Part shown: positions 7,871 to 15,834 of the stretch, piece after piece
How positions within the stretch are numbered: the stretch's first letter is position 1
How the letters are laid out: the number at the start of each line of letters is the position of its first letter
Source of the DNA: an uncultured Veillonellaceae bacterium
Lineage (GTDB): Bacteria > Bacillota > Negativicutes > Veillonellales > Dialisteraceae
Assembly (NCBI GenBank): GCA_927353735.1
Contig: CAKMIA010000003.1
Coordinates: 1 to 64,000, forward strand
Reading direction: 5' to 3'
Length of the DNA stretch: 64,000 bases
Notes under the pieces: generated by a model
Seen by the model: the letters and a program-made list of their open reading frames with translations, nothing else
Told to the model about the DNA's origin: nothing
The model's database searches: none
Program-made: the position numbers and the translations under genes

Positions 7871-8959
7871 TCACAGCCCGAACTGCATGAGAAGCTGGCC
7901 CGCTTCCCGGCTTCCGTTCTGAGCAGCCTTCCGGAGCCATACCGCGGCGGCCCGCCGGTCAGCAGAAACGCCCCGCCCCTGCAGGAGGCAGAGCCCCGTG
8001 AGATACTGCGCCGCCGGCATACCCATCTGCGCCGCTTCCATGAAATACCGGAACGCCGTCCCGTCGTCGCCGCTGTTGAAGGCGGTCTCGCCCAGACGGA
8101 CCAGCGCATAGGCGCTGCCGCCCTTTGCGGCTTCCTGATAGAGCGCCGCCGCCTGCCGGGGATTGCGCTTTACCACATCGCCGGCGAGCAGGCAGTCCGC
8201 ATAATGGGCCCTGCCCTCCGCATCGCCCCGGTCTGCGGCCCGCTTGTAGAGCTGACACGCCTTTTTCCGGTCCTGCTTCACATGGACGCCCATTTCGTAG
8301 TACACGCCCAGCTCCACCGCCGCATGGAAGTAGCCATGGCGGAGCGCTTTCTGGTAATAGGCCACGGCAAGGGACGGATTTTTCTCTGTGCCCTCGCCGG
8401 CAAGACAGCAGTAGGCCAGGTGGTATTCCGCCTTGCCGATGCCCTTATCGGCGGCGCGCTTCAGATACATGGCGCCCTTTTCCGCGTTTTTCGGAATGCT
8501 CTGTCCGTTCAGCAGACGGAGCCCCAGCTCCATTTCCGCCTGCCAGAAGCCTGCGTCCGCCGCTCTGGCACAGCACAGCTGCGCCCGGGGCACGTCGGCC
8601 TCGATGACATCCTTCACGCCGGTGGAATACAGCGCAAACAGGCAGAAGAGCGCCTCCGCACTGCCCGCTTCAGCGTCCTTCTCCACGGCGGACACGGCCT
8701 CCGTGAGCGCCTCCCGATCCACCGCTTCCAGACGGAGGAACAGCGCCTCCATCACCCGGGCCATCGGGTCCGACGGTGCGCCCCGGCGGAACCACGCCGC
8801 GGCCTCTGCGGGCTTTTCTCCCGACTCGCCGAGGCCGAACAGATAATACTGCCCGATACAGTACATGGCGCGGCCGGAGCCTTCCTTCGCCTCCCGCTGC
8901 AGCGCCTCCCAGGCCTCCGCGAGGCGGCCTTCCGTATAGAGCATTTCTCCCTGTGTCAT
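7871..8959 (-). CDS. Sel1-like repeat protein B
   Basis: A 362-residue Sel1-repeat solenoid, paralogous in architecture to the following gene but divergent in sequence. It starts MTQGEMLYTEGRLAEAWEAL and carries about eight repeats, for example YYEMGVHVKQDRKKACQLYK. The ATG at 8959 has GGAG 7 bases upstream; a GTG five codons earlier lies inside that ribosome site. No signal peptide or membrane segment is seen. The pair is cotranscribed and separated from the upstream M23 peptidase by a hairpin that may cause only partial termination. Function unknown. Confidence 0.85.
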   Translation of the reverse strand: MTQGEMLYTEGRLAEAWEALQREAKEGSGRAMYCIGQYYLFGLGESGEKPAEAAAWFRRGAPSDPMARVMEALFLRLEAVDREALTEAVSAVEKDAEAGSAEALFCLFALYSTGVKDVIEADVPRAQLCCARAADAGFWQAEMELGLRLLNGQSIPKNAEKGAMYLKRAADKGIGKAEYHLAYCCLAGEGTEKNPSLAVAYYQKALRHGYFHAAVELGVYYEMGVHVKQDRKKACQLYKRAADRGDAEGRAHYADCLLAGDVVKRNPRQAAALYQEAAKGGSAYALVRLGETAFNSGDDGTAFRYFMEAAQMGMPAAQYLTGLCLLQGRGVSADRRAAAVWLRKAAQNGSREAGQLLMQFGL

Positions 8960-8974
8960 ATGTATCTCCTTCAC

Positions 8975-9002
8975 AAAAATAAGACCTGCAAGAGGCCTTA
9001 TT
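8975..9002 (-). terminator. Hairpin terminator between the M23 and Sel1 genes
   Basis: Arms AATAAGGCCT/AGGTCTTATT with one mismatch, loop CTTGC, then TTT on the minus strand. The T-run is short and the Sel1-B ribosome site follows at once, so read-through is plausible. Confidence 0.65.
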
Positions 9003-9008
9003 TCCCGA

Positions 9009-9911
9009 TCATCGTAAAAACAGCATCGGGTCCAGCGCCGTGCCGTTCACCCGTACTTCATAGTGGCTGTGAGGGCCCGTACTGTTTCCCGTACTGCCGG
9101 CGAGGGCCACCGTGTCGCCCTGATGCACCTGCTGGCCTTCATAGACGACGATGGCCGAATTGTGGCCGTAGCGCGTGCTCACGCCGTCGGCGTGCTTCAC
9201 TTCCACCAGATAGCCGTAGCCGTCCACCCAGCCGGTCTTTGTGACCACGCCGTCTGCGGTGACGCGCACGGGCGTATTGTATTCCGTGCAGATGTCCACG
9301 CCCTCATGATAGGTGGAGCCGATGCCGCCGGGGCTCTCCCGCCAGCCGAAGCCGCTGGAGATCTCGCCCGTCACCGGCCACATAGAGGGCATCTCTGACT
9401 GGTAGGCCTGATAGATGGTGCGCGCCGTGTGGCTCCTCGTCACCAGCTCGGAACGGAGACTGATGATGTGCTTCAGCTCCCGGTTCACGATCTCATCGAG
9501 CCGGGCCAGCTGCTGGAGCAGATCACCGGGCGTCTTGATGGCTTCCGGCTCCGCTTCCGATGTTGCTTCCGCCCGGTCCGGCACGGTATTGCCGCCGCCC
9601 ACGCCGCCTGCCGGAGCAGCGTTTTCTGTATGGCCGTTGACCATGGTTTCCAGCTCTTCGCTGATCTTCTCCACGCTTTCCACCTTCTGGGAGAGGCTTT
9701 CCATCTTATCCTCCGCCATTTTGAGCTGATTCCGGTACAGGCTGTTTTCCGCCTGCAGCGAATTCATGGAATAGACCGCATAGACCGAGGCGCCCATGCC
9801 AACCACAAAGGCCGCCGCCAGTACGGCGAGGAGCCCTTTTATTTTCCGGAATTCCTGCCCCGTGAAATGAAACTCCACAGAGCCGGTTTCATGATTTTCC
9901 TTTTTCTCCAT
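9009..9911 (-). CDS. M23 (LytM-type) peptidase with N-terminal membrane anchor
   Basis: A 300-residue bitopic protein. Residues 1-26 are cytoplasmic, about 27-49 form a membrane segment, about 50-95 look coiled-coil, 95-125 are a Gly/Pro/Glu-rich linker, and about 180-300 form a LytM domain. The zinc site is complete: HEGVDI (His, Asp) and HSHYE (HxH), with SSGFGWR at the domain entry. It should either cut peptidoglycan cross-bridges or act as an envelope hydrolase regulator. AGGTG precedes the ATG. The gene follows parA-parB-DUF4446 in the same direction, which suggests a link to division or segregation, though this is inferred only from position. Confidence 0.9.
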   Translation of the reverse strand: MEKKENHETGSVEFHFTGQEFRKIKGLLAVLAAAFVVGMGASVYAVYSMNSLQAENSLYRNQLKMAEDKMESLSQKVESVEKISEELETMVNGHTENAAPAGGVGGGNTVPDRAEATSEAEPEAIKTPGDLLQQLARLDEIVNRELKHIISLRSELVTRSHTARTIYQAYQSEMPSMWPVTGEISSGFGWRESPGGIGSTYHEGVDICTEYNTPVRVTADGVVTKTGWVDGYGYLVEVKHADGVSTRYGHNSAIVVYEGQQVHQGDTVALAGSTGNSTGPHSHYEVRVNGTALDPMLFLR

Positions 9912-9950
9912 TGTTTCACCTGTCTTTCCCGTGAAACTGTACAGCGAATG

Positions 9951-10496
9951 TTATGCCTCTCCGGCGTCTCCGCCTCTGTTTTCTCCCTTTTCCGCCGTGC
10001 TCCGGGGCATTTCAGAAGCGAGCGCCATACTGATGCTTTCCGCTTCCTCGGAGGAAATGGCGTCCCGGCACTGGCCGTTCAGCACCGGCTTCACATAAAT
10101 GCGGGAGGTCTCCCGTCCCACGAGGGAAGAGAGCACAAATCCGTTGTTGGCCCCGTCCAGCAGCGTGAGGGAGAAGCTGAGCTTGTCCCCGCTGTCGTCG
10201 AAGGCATCGTATTTCACCAGTCCGCTCCGCTGGAAGGACTGGATCTGCATATTGGACAGCAGTTCATGCTGATGAAGCATATCCTCTGAGGAACGGGTCA
10301 TTTCCCGGAGCTCCGTCAGCTCTGCCGAGAGCTGGCGTTCCAGACTGCCTCCGTTCTCCCCGGCCATGAAATACTGGTACTTCCGGGTGAGCGCGGATAA
10401 TTTGGACCGGAGCAGAAAGACCTGCACCAGCAAAAACACCACCAGTACGGCCAGTACAGCCAGCACTGCATATGTAATCATACCTTCACCGAGCAT
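9951..10496 (-). CDS. DUF4446 family protein
   Basis: A 181-residue protein with one N-terminal membrane segment (about residues 7-28), a short coiled-coil-like stretch, and the conserved DUF4446 core containing LVKYDAFDDSGDKLSFSLTLLD, FVLSSLVGRE and YVKPV. The family is typically encoded beside parB in Firmicutes, and its function is unknown. The ATG at 10496 follows the parB stop by 2 bases and uses a GAGGA site inside the parB 3' end. Together with parA and parB it forms a tight unit. Confidence 0.88.
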   Translation of the reverse strand: MLGEGMITYAVLAVLAVLVVFLLVQVFLLRSKLSALTRKYQYFMAGENGGSLERQLSAELTELREMTRSSEDMLHQHELLSNMQIQSFQRSGLVKYDAFDDSGDKLSFSLTLLDGANNGFVLSSLVGRETSRIYVKPVLNGQCRDAISSEEAESISMALASEMPRSTAEKGENRGGDAGEA

Positions 10497-10498
10497 TT

Positions 10499-11359
10499 TT
10501 ATTCCTCATTTTTCAGGAAAGCCACGATCCGCTGAAATTCCTCTTCTCCTGTATATTCGATGGCGATGGCGCCGCGGAGACGGTTCTTTCCCTTTCCATT
10601 TCTGATATGCACACCTGTCCCGAGAGACAATTTCAATTCATTTTCAATTTTGCGGAAATAAGACGCCGCCGGGTCCTCCGCTTTTTCCTTCGGCGCGCGC
10701 TTTTCCTTTTTTCCGCGCACCAGCTCTTCCGCCTGACGGGAGGAGAGATTTTCCTTTTCAATGCGCCGGGCCAGCGCGGTCTGTTCCTCCTCCGAGGCGA
10801 GCGCCAGAAGGGGCCGCACCTGTCCCATGGTGAGCTTTCCCTCCTCGAGCCGGGCCAGCACTTCCTCCGGCAGGGCGAGGATGCGGAGCAGATTGGCCAC
10901 ATAGGGCCGGCTCTTGCCGACGATGCCCGCCAGCTTTTCCTGGGTGTAGCCGTAGGTCTCCATAAGGCGGCGGTATGCCCGCCCTTCTTCTACAGGATTC
11001 AGATCCTCCCGCTGGAGATTTTCCACGAGGGCCACCTCGGCGGCGGCCTCCTCATTATAATCGCGGACGATGGCCGGCACGGTGGTGAGGCCTGCCAGCT
11101 TCGACGCGCGGAGACGGCGCTCGCCGGCGATCAGAGTATAGCCGTCGGCATCCCGCCGGACGATGACCGGCTGCACCACGCCGTGGGTGCGGATGGAGGC
11201 GGCCAGCTCCGCCAGCGCCTCTTCGTCGAAATTCCGCCGGGGCTGGTGGGGATTCGGCACGATGCGGTCTATGCGGATCTCTTCCGGCGCTTCCCTTTTC
11301 CGGCTCTCCTCGCCCAGAAGCGCAGAGAGCCCCCGTCCGAGCCGTTTTTCCTTAGACAC
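10499..11359 (-). CDS. parB: Chromosome partitioning protein ParB (Spo0J)
   Basis: A 286-residue ParB. The N-terminal CTPase/ParB domain shows PNPHQPRRNF and the GERRLRASKLAG motif. The central helix-turn-helix region (about residues 115-185) includes YTQEKLAGIVGKSRPYVANLLRIL, and a C-terminal dimerisation segment follows a Lys/Glu-rich linker. It binds parS, spreads as a CTP clamp and loads condensin. Three parS-like sites are in this window, one of them perfect and close to parA. Its start overlaps the end of parA by 8 bases. Confidence 0.96.
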   Translation of the reverse strand: MSKEKRLGRGLSALLGEESRKREAPEEIRIDRIVPNPHQPRRNFDEEALAELAASIRTHGVVQPVIVRRDADGYTLIAGERRLRASKLAGLTTVPAIVRDYNEEAAAEVALVENLQREDLNPVEEGRAYRRLMETYGYTQEKLAGIVGKSRPYVANLLRILALPEEVLARLEEGKLTMGQVRPLLALASEEEQTALARRIEKENLSSRQAEELVRGKKEKRAPKEKAEDPAASYFRKIENELKLSLGTGVHIRNGKGKNRLRGAIAIEYTGEEEFQRIVAFLKNEE

Positions 11360-12113
11360 GCTTCAGCACCTCCTGACAGAGACTTTTATACGCGGCGGCG
11401 CCCTTGGACTTCGGCGCATACCGCACGATGGGCTCCCCGAAGCTCGGCGCTTCCGACAGCTTCACCGCCCGGGGAATCATCGTCTTGAATACCTTTTTCC
11501 CGAAATATTTCTTGACCTCTTCCGAGACCTGTACGGCCAGATTGGTCCGCCCGTCGTACATGGTAACCAGAATGCCCAGGAGCTCCAACTCCGGATTCAG
11601 GCGCTTCTTCACGGCCTGCACGGTCTTCATCAGCTGGGACAGCCCCTCCAGCGCGTAAAATTCCGCCTGAATGGGGATGAGCACCATGTCGGCTGCGGTG
11701 AGCGCATTGACAGTCATCAGCCCGAGCGACGGCGGGCAGTCGATGAGGATGTAGTCATAGCGGTCCCGGAGCGGCGCCAGCACGCGGCGGAGCAGGGTCT
11801 CCCGGTCGGGTATGTCCACCATTTCCACTTCCGCCCCGGCCAGATCGATGGAGGCGGGAAGCAGGCTGAGCTTCTTCACTTCCGTCCGGTAGGCCGCCTC
11901 CTCGGCGGGCACGCCGTCGATCAGCACATCATAGAGCGTCGCATCGAAGCGGGACGTATCCATGGAGAGCCCGCTCGTGGCATTGCCCTGCGCGTCCTCA
12001 TCGACGAGCAGCGTGCGGTGCCCCGAGTCGGCCAGATAGGCCGCCAGATTGACCGCCGTGGTGGTCTTTCCCACGCCGCCCTTCTGATTGATGATGCTGA
12101 TGATTTTTCCCAT
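11352..12113 (-). CDS. parA: Chromosome partitioning ATPase ParA (Soj)
   Basis: A 253-residue ParA/Soj P-loop ATPase beginning MGKIISIINQKGGVGKTTTA, which contains the deviant Walker A motif (KGGVGKTT); the Walker B region is YILIDCPPSLG. It works with ParB-parS in origin segregation and, in relatives, modulates DnaA. AGGAGG lies 7 bases before the ATG at 12113; the 20-codon upstream extension is rejected because it crosses the promoter -10 region. The gene overlaps parB. Confidence 0.96.
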   Translation of the reverse strand: MGKIISIINQKGGVGKTTTAVNLAAYLADSGHRTLLVDEDAQGNATSGLSMDTSRFDATLYDVLIDGVPAEEAAYRTEVKKLSLLPASIDLAGAEVEMVDIPDRETLLRRVLAPLRDRYDYILIDCPPSLGLMTVNALTAADMVLIPIQAEFYALEGLSQLMKTVQAVKKRLNPELELLGILVTMYDGRTNLAVQVSEEVKKYFGKKVFKTMIPRAVKLSEAPSFGEPIVRYAPKSKGAAAYKSLCQEVLKRV

Positions 12114-12140
12114 ACGTTTTCCTCCTGCCGATACAGATTT

Positions 12141-12149
12141 ATTATAACA
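12141..12149 (-). promoter_or_regulatory. Extended -10 promoter of parA-parB
   Basis: TGTTATAAT on the minus strand gives a perfect -10 box with an extended TG element, about 28 bases before the parA start codon. No convincing -35 box is seen. Confidence 0.55.
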
Positions 12150-12223
12150 TACACAGATAAAAATTTTCTGCAAAATCGGCCCGTTCCGGGACCTTCAGCC
12201 GATTTCTCCCGCCCGTTTTCCGG

Positions 12224-12239
12224 TGTTTCACGTGAAACA
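12224..12239. promoter_or_regulatory. parS site 1 (perfect)
   Basis: The 16 bases TGTTTCACGTGAAACA match the bacterial parS consensus exactly, and the palindrome extends one base further on each side. It lies between parA and the divergent sodium:solute symporter, the expected place for a ParB loading site. Confidence 0.95.
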
Positions 12240-12335
12240 CCGCCATGTCTCCTCCGGATGGACACGGGAAACTGCCGGCCGCCGTTTTTTTTCAGATTGC
12301 ACCGCGGGTTTCGCCGAAAAAGGACGGAGCCGTCA

Positions 12336-12344
12336 TGATATAAT
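12336..12344 (+). promoter_or_regulatory. Extended -10 promoter of the sodium:solute symporter
   Basis: TGATATAAT gives a perfect -10 with an extended TG, 26 bases upstream of the start codon. No -35 box is recognisable. Confidence 0.5.
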
Positions 12345-12370
12345 TGAAAAAAACGAAAGAAGGGCTTTCC

Positions 12371-13747
12371 ATGGAACTTTCTCTGTGGCATATCGTCATC
12401 ATGCTCGCCACGGTCTTTGCCGTCATCGGGGCCGGGCTCTGGGCCGCCCGGTCGGTGAATTCCGCCGAAGGGTACAGCCTGAACGGCCGGTCCGCGGGGG
12501 TACCGCTCATCGCGGGCTCCATTGCGGGCTCCATCGTAGGCGGCGGCGCCACGATCGGCACGGCCCAGCTGGCCTATACGTGCGGGCTTTCCGCCTGGTG
12601 GTTCACCCTCGGTGCCGGCATTACATTTGTTATTATGGGTATTTTTTACGCTCGAAAATTACGCGGTACTGGTTTGGCCACTATCCCGGAATTTCTGGCC
12701 GCCCATTACGGCGTGCGCGCCGAGGAAGCGGTCTCGGTCATTTCCTCCATCGGCACTTTTTTCTCCATCATTGCCAGCTCCCTTTCGGGCATCCAGCTGC
12801 TGTCCGCCCTGTTTCACGTGCCCCACGCCGCGGCGGCGGCCATCCTGATCGTCCTCGTGGTGGGTTACACCTTCTTCGGCGGCATGAAGAGCGCCGGCAT
12901 CGGCGGCATCCTGAAGATGGGCGTCCTCTTCCTGTCGCTGGCCATCGCGGGCATTTCCGCCTTTCTTTCTCTTTCAGCCATGCCCGATGCGGAATTTGAT
13001 GCGCTCTTCCCGGCCATGCCCTGGCTGAGCCTCACCGGAAACGGCGCGGAAACCGCGGCGGCGACCTTCCTCTCCATGATGGTGGGCGTCATCTGCACCC
13101 AGACCTATGTACAGGCCATTTTCTCCGCGGCCACGCCCACCACGGCGGCGGCGGGGTGCATCGCCTCGGCGTGCATCGTCATTCCCGTGGGCCTGCCCTT
13201 CATCGCCATCGGCATGTACATGCGCGCCTTCGATCCGTCGGTGCTCCCCATTCTGGTGCTCCCCACCTACCTCGTCGACCATGAAGGCGTGGTCATCGCA
13301 GGCATCGCCCTCGGAGGCATCCTGCTCTCCCTCATCAGCTCCATCGGCGGGCTGGCTCTCGGCATGGGCACCATGATCTCCCACGATATCGCCGGCGTGA
13401 TCTTCCGCATCCGCAATGACCGCCTGCTCCTGCACATCACGAAGTTCTCCGTTCTGGCCATCCTCATCGCGGCCGGCGCCTTCTCCCTGTACCATCTGGA
13501 ATCGCAGGTGCTCTTCTGGAACTACCTGTCCATGGCGCTCCGCGGCGGCGGCATCTTCCTCCCCATGACGCTCGCCATTTTCTGGCCGGGCCATGTCGCG
13601 CCCCGTTGGGGCCTCGCAGCCATCACGGTGAGCACCGCGGCGGCCGTCCTCACCGCCACCGTCTTCCCGCTGCCCATCGATCCTGTTTTCGTGGGGCTTG
13701 CCATCTCGGCGGTGCTGCTCTTCATCGGCTGCCTCCGCCGCGCCTGA
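12371..13747 (+). CDS. Sodium:solute symporter (SSS family)
   Basis: A 458-residue inner-membrane transporter with about 12-13 hydrophobic segments. The SSS family signature is in the first third: SAEGYSLNGRSAGVPLIAGS, IVGGGATIGTAQLAY and TIPEFLAAHYG. The substrate cannot be told from sequence alone; family members carry sugars, proline, pantothenate or carboxylates with Na+. The ATG at 12371 follows an AAGGG site. It is the only + strand gene in 1-22.8 kb, inserted between parA and the ppk2 genes, and a bidirectional terminator ends it. Confidence 0.88.
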   Translation: MELSLWHIVIMLATVFAVIGAGLWAARSVNSAEGYSLNGRSAGVPLIAGSIAGSIVGGGATIGTAQLAYTCGLSAWWFTLGAGITFVIMGIFYARKLRGTGLATIPEFLAAHYGVRAEEAVSVISSIGTFFSIIASSLSGIQLLSALFHVPHAAAAAILIVLVVGYTFFGGMKSAGIGGILKMGVLFLSLAIAGISAFLSLSAMPDAEFDALFPAMPWLSLTGNGAETAAATFLSMMVGVICTQTYVQAIFSAATPTTAAAGCIASACIVIPVGLPFIAIGMYMRAFDPSVLPILVLPTYLVDHEGVVIAGIALGGILLSLISSIGGLALGMGTMISHDIAGVIFRIRNDRLLLHITKFSVLAILIAAGAFSLYHLESQVLFWNYLSMALRGGGIFLPMTLAIFWPGHVAPRWGLAAITVSTAAAVLTATVFPLPIDPVFVGLAISAVLLFIGCLRRA

Positions 13748-13757
13748 ATGAGACAAA

Positions 13758-13795
13758 AATAAAAAGCGTCCTTTTCCGGGACGCTTCTTTTTTAT
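13758..13795. terminator. Bidirectional terminator between the symporter and ppk2-A
   Basis: AAGCGTCC/GGACGCTT with A-rich left and T-rich right flanks (13764-13786). It can stop the + strand symporter transcript and the minus strand ppk2-A transcript; its right edge overlaps the last codons of ppk2-A. Confidence 0.88.
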
Positions 13796-14718
13796 TTCTT
13801 TTCAAAAAACATATCCTGCATTTCGGCGATCATGCCCACATTGCCGCTCTCGATGAGACGGCGGAATTCCTCCAGCTGGTTCTTGACCTCCTTGGACATC
13901 TCCGGGAATTTCGGCGCGATCTTTTTCAGCGTCTGCTCCACGATCTGGGCCACCACGAAGCGGGTGTACCATTTGTTGTCCGCCGGCACCACGTACCACG
14001 GCGCATCCTTCTTCGACGTATTGGAGATCATTTCACTGTACAGGTCCTGATACTTGTCCCAGTACCGGCGCTCGTTGATATCGGACATGGAAAATTTCCA
14101 GTTCTTTTTCTTGTTGAGGATGCGCTCCGCCAGCCGGTCCCGCTGCTCGTTCTTCGACACGTGAAGGAAGATCTTCACCACGGGGAATCCGTTCTCAAAG
14201 AGATATTTCTCCCAGTCATTGATCTGGCGGTATCTCGTTTCCCAGAAATTTTTATCCACCAGATTTTTCGGGATCTTGTCGTCAGCGATGAGGTCATGGA
14301 CGCGGGTGATGATCACGTCCTCATAGTGGGACCGGTTGAAAATGCCGATGTCTCCCCGGCGGGGCAGCGCCTTATTGATGCGCCACATGTAGTCGTGGTC
14401 CTTCTCCTCCACCGAGGGCTGCTTGAAGGACACCACGTGCACGCCGTTCGGATCGAGATGGGAAAAGACGTGGCGGATGGTGCCGTCTTTCCCGGCGGCA
14501 TCCATGGCCTGAAGGACAATGATCAGTCCATACGTGCTCTGGGCGTAGAGCTTCGCCTGCAAGACGGACAGGTCCTCCAGTATCTGCGGAAAATAGACCG
14601 TTTTCACCTTTTCCTTCTCGATGTTCATGTCGCATGACGTGGAAAAATCCCGCAGGTGAATGGTTTTCCCCTGTTCCACCTTGTAGCGGTCCACATTGAT
14701 GTACCCGTCTTTATCCAT
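13792..14718 (-). CDS. Polyphosphate kinase 2 family protein A
   Basis: A 308-residue PPK2 family kinase with a Walker A-like AMDAAGKDGTI and the Walker B-like FNRSHYEDV, plus the lid region around DRLAERILNKKKNWKFS. PPK2 enzymes phosphorylate NMP or NDP with polyphosphate; which nucleotide is used here cannot be read from sequence. GAGGGGGAG precedes the ATG. A paralogue lies directly upstream, separated by a terminator-like hairpin. It is downstream of dciA and recF on the same strand. Confidence 0.92.
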   Translation of the reverse strand: MDKDGYINVDRYKVEQGKTIHLRDFSTSCDMNIEKEKVKTVYFPQILEDLSVLQAKLYAQSTYGLIIVLQAMDAAGKDGTIRHVFSHLDPNGVHVVSFKQPSVEEKDHDYMWRINKALPRRGDIGIFNRSHYEDVIITRVHDLIADDKIPKNLVDKNFWETRYRQINDWEKYLFENGFPVVKIFLHVSKNEQRDRLAERILNKKKNWKFSMSDINERRYWDKYQDLYSEMISNTSKKDAPWYVVPADNKWYTRFVVAQIVEQTLKKIAPKFPEMSKEVKNQLEEFRRLIESGNVGMIAEMQDMFFEKK

Positions 14719-14853
14719 AGTCTCCCCCTCTTTCCGTATGAAATCCTGTATGTTTCCTTCGTCAGTGAAAGGAACCCCTTCTCTGATTTTATTTTAATAT
14801 TTTTCTCCGGATTCTGTCTTGAGAAAACGCTTAAAATTCCTGATTTTTCCACC

Positions 14854-14890
14854 AAAAAGACCGGACCTCTGAAACGGGCCTGGTCTTTTG
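14854..14890 (-). terminator. Terminator between the two ppk2 genes
   Basis: AAAGACCAGG/CCGGTCTTT-type imperfect stem followed by five T on the minus strand, just after ppk2-B. The AT-rich 14780-14850 stretch beyond it could hold a separate promoter for ppk2-A. Confidence 0.7.
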
Positions 14891-14892
14891 CA

Positions 14893-15834
14893 TTATTTTT
14901 TGCGTTCCTCCATGCGGCGGATCTCTTCCAGCGCATCGCCGTCTGTCTGCTGAATGAGGCGCTTGAACTGCTCCAGCTTCTCCGCCGTCTCCGGCGCCAG
15001 CTCGGGATAGTCCGGATGGATCTTTCGGAGAGCCCGGAGCGTGATGAGCGCCACCACATAGCGGATGTACCATTTGTTGTCCGCCGGCACCACGTACCAC
15101 GGCGCGTCGTCCGTGGAGGTCCGCTCTAAAATTTCCTCGTAGATGGACTGGTACTGGTCCCAGTACTGCCGCTCCTCGATATCGGAAAAGGAAAATTTCC
15201 AGTTTTTCTGCTGATGGATGATGCGGTCCTCGAGGCGCTTCCGCTGCTCGTCCTTCGACAGATGGAGAAAAATTTTCACCATGGGGAAGCCGTTCTGGCA
15301 GAGATATTTTTCCCAGTTCCGGATCTGCTCATACCGCTCGTCCCAGATATCCCGGAGAACGCGCTTCGGGCAGTCCTTTTCCTCCAGCTCCTTCTCCAGC
15401 AGGCCGTGCACGCGGGTGACGAGCACATCCTCATAGTGGGACCGGTTGAAAATGCCGATATCGCCCCGGGCGGGCAGGGATTTATTGATGCGCCACATGT
15501 AGTCGTGGTCCTTCTCTTCCACCGAGGGCTGCTTGAAGGATACCACGTGCACGCCGCCCGGATTCAGCCGGGAAAAGACGTGGTTCACCGTGCCGTCCTT
15601 GCCGGCGGCATCCATGGCCTGAAGCACCACGATGAGGCCGCACAGATTTTCCGCGTAGAGCTTTTCCTGCCACTCCTTCATTTCCGCCAGCGCCTTCGGG
15701 AAGAGCACCTCCTTCACCTCCGCCTTTTCCAGCGGGCTGTCGCAGGCCGTAGGCCGGTCCTTCAGATGCACCGTCTCGCCTTTTTTCACACGGTACCGGT
15801 CGATATCCACCTTGTATTCCTTTTCCAGACTCAT
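14893..15834 (-). CDS. Polyphosphate kinase 2 family protein B
   Basis: A 313-residue PPK2 paralogue of the next gene, with the same AMDAAGKDGT and FNRSHYEDV motifs and strong similarity over the whole length. It differs mainly in the N-terminal 40 residues and in an insertion after RVHGLLEKELEEKDCPKR. The ATG overlaps the stop of the DciA-like gene (ATGA), with AAGGAGG in the upstream gene. The two copies may differ in nucleotide preference (AMP against ADP), which is inference. Confidence 0.92.
   Translation of the reverse strand: MSLEKEYKVDIDRYRVKKGETVHLKDRPTACDSPLEKAEVKEVLFPKALAEMKEWQEKLYAENLCGLIVVLQAMDAAGKDGTVNHVFSRLNPGGVHVVSFKQPSVEEKDHDYMWRINKSLPARGDIGIFNRSHYEDVLVTRVHGLLEKELEEKDCPKRVLRDIWDERYEQIRNWEKYLCQNGFPMVKIFLHLSKDEQRKRLEDRIIHQQKNWKFSFSDIEERQYWDQYQSIYEEILERTSTDDAPWYVVPADNKWYIRYVVALITLRALRKIHPDYPELAPETAEKLEQFKRLIQQTDGDALEEIRRMEERKK

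Noticed and set aside
12810-12825. Possible fourth parS site (TGTTTCACGTG then CCCCA) inside the sodium:solute symporter gene
   Set aside because: Only 13 of 16 positions match and the right half of the palindrome is lost; it is better explained as coding sequence.
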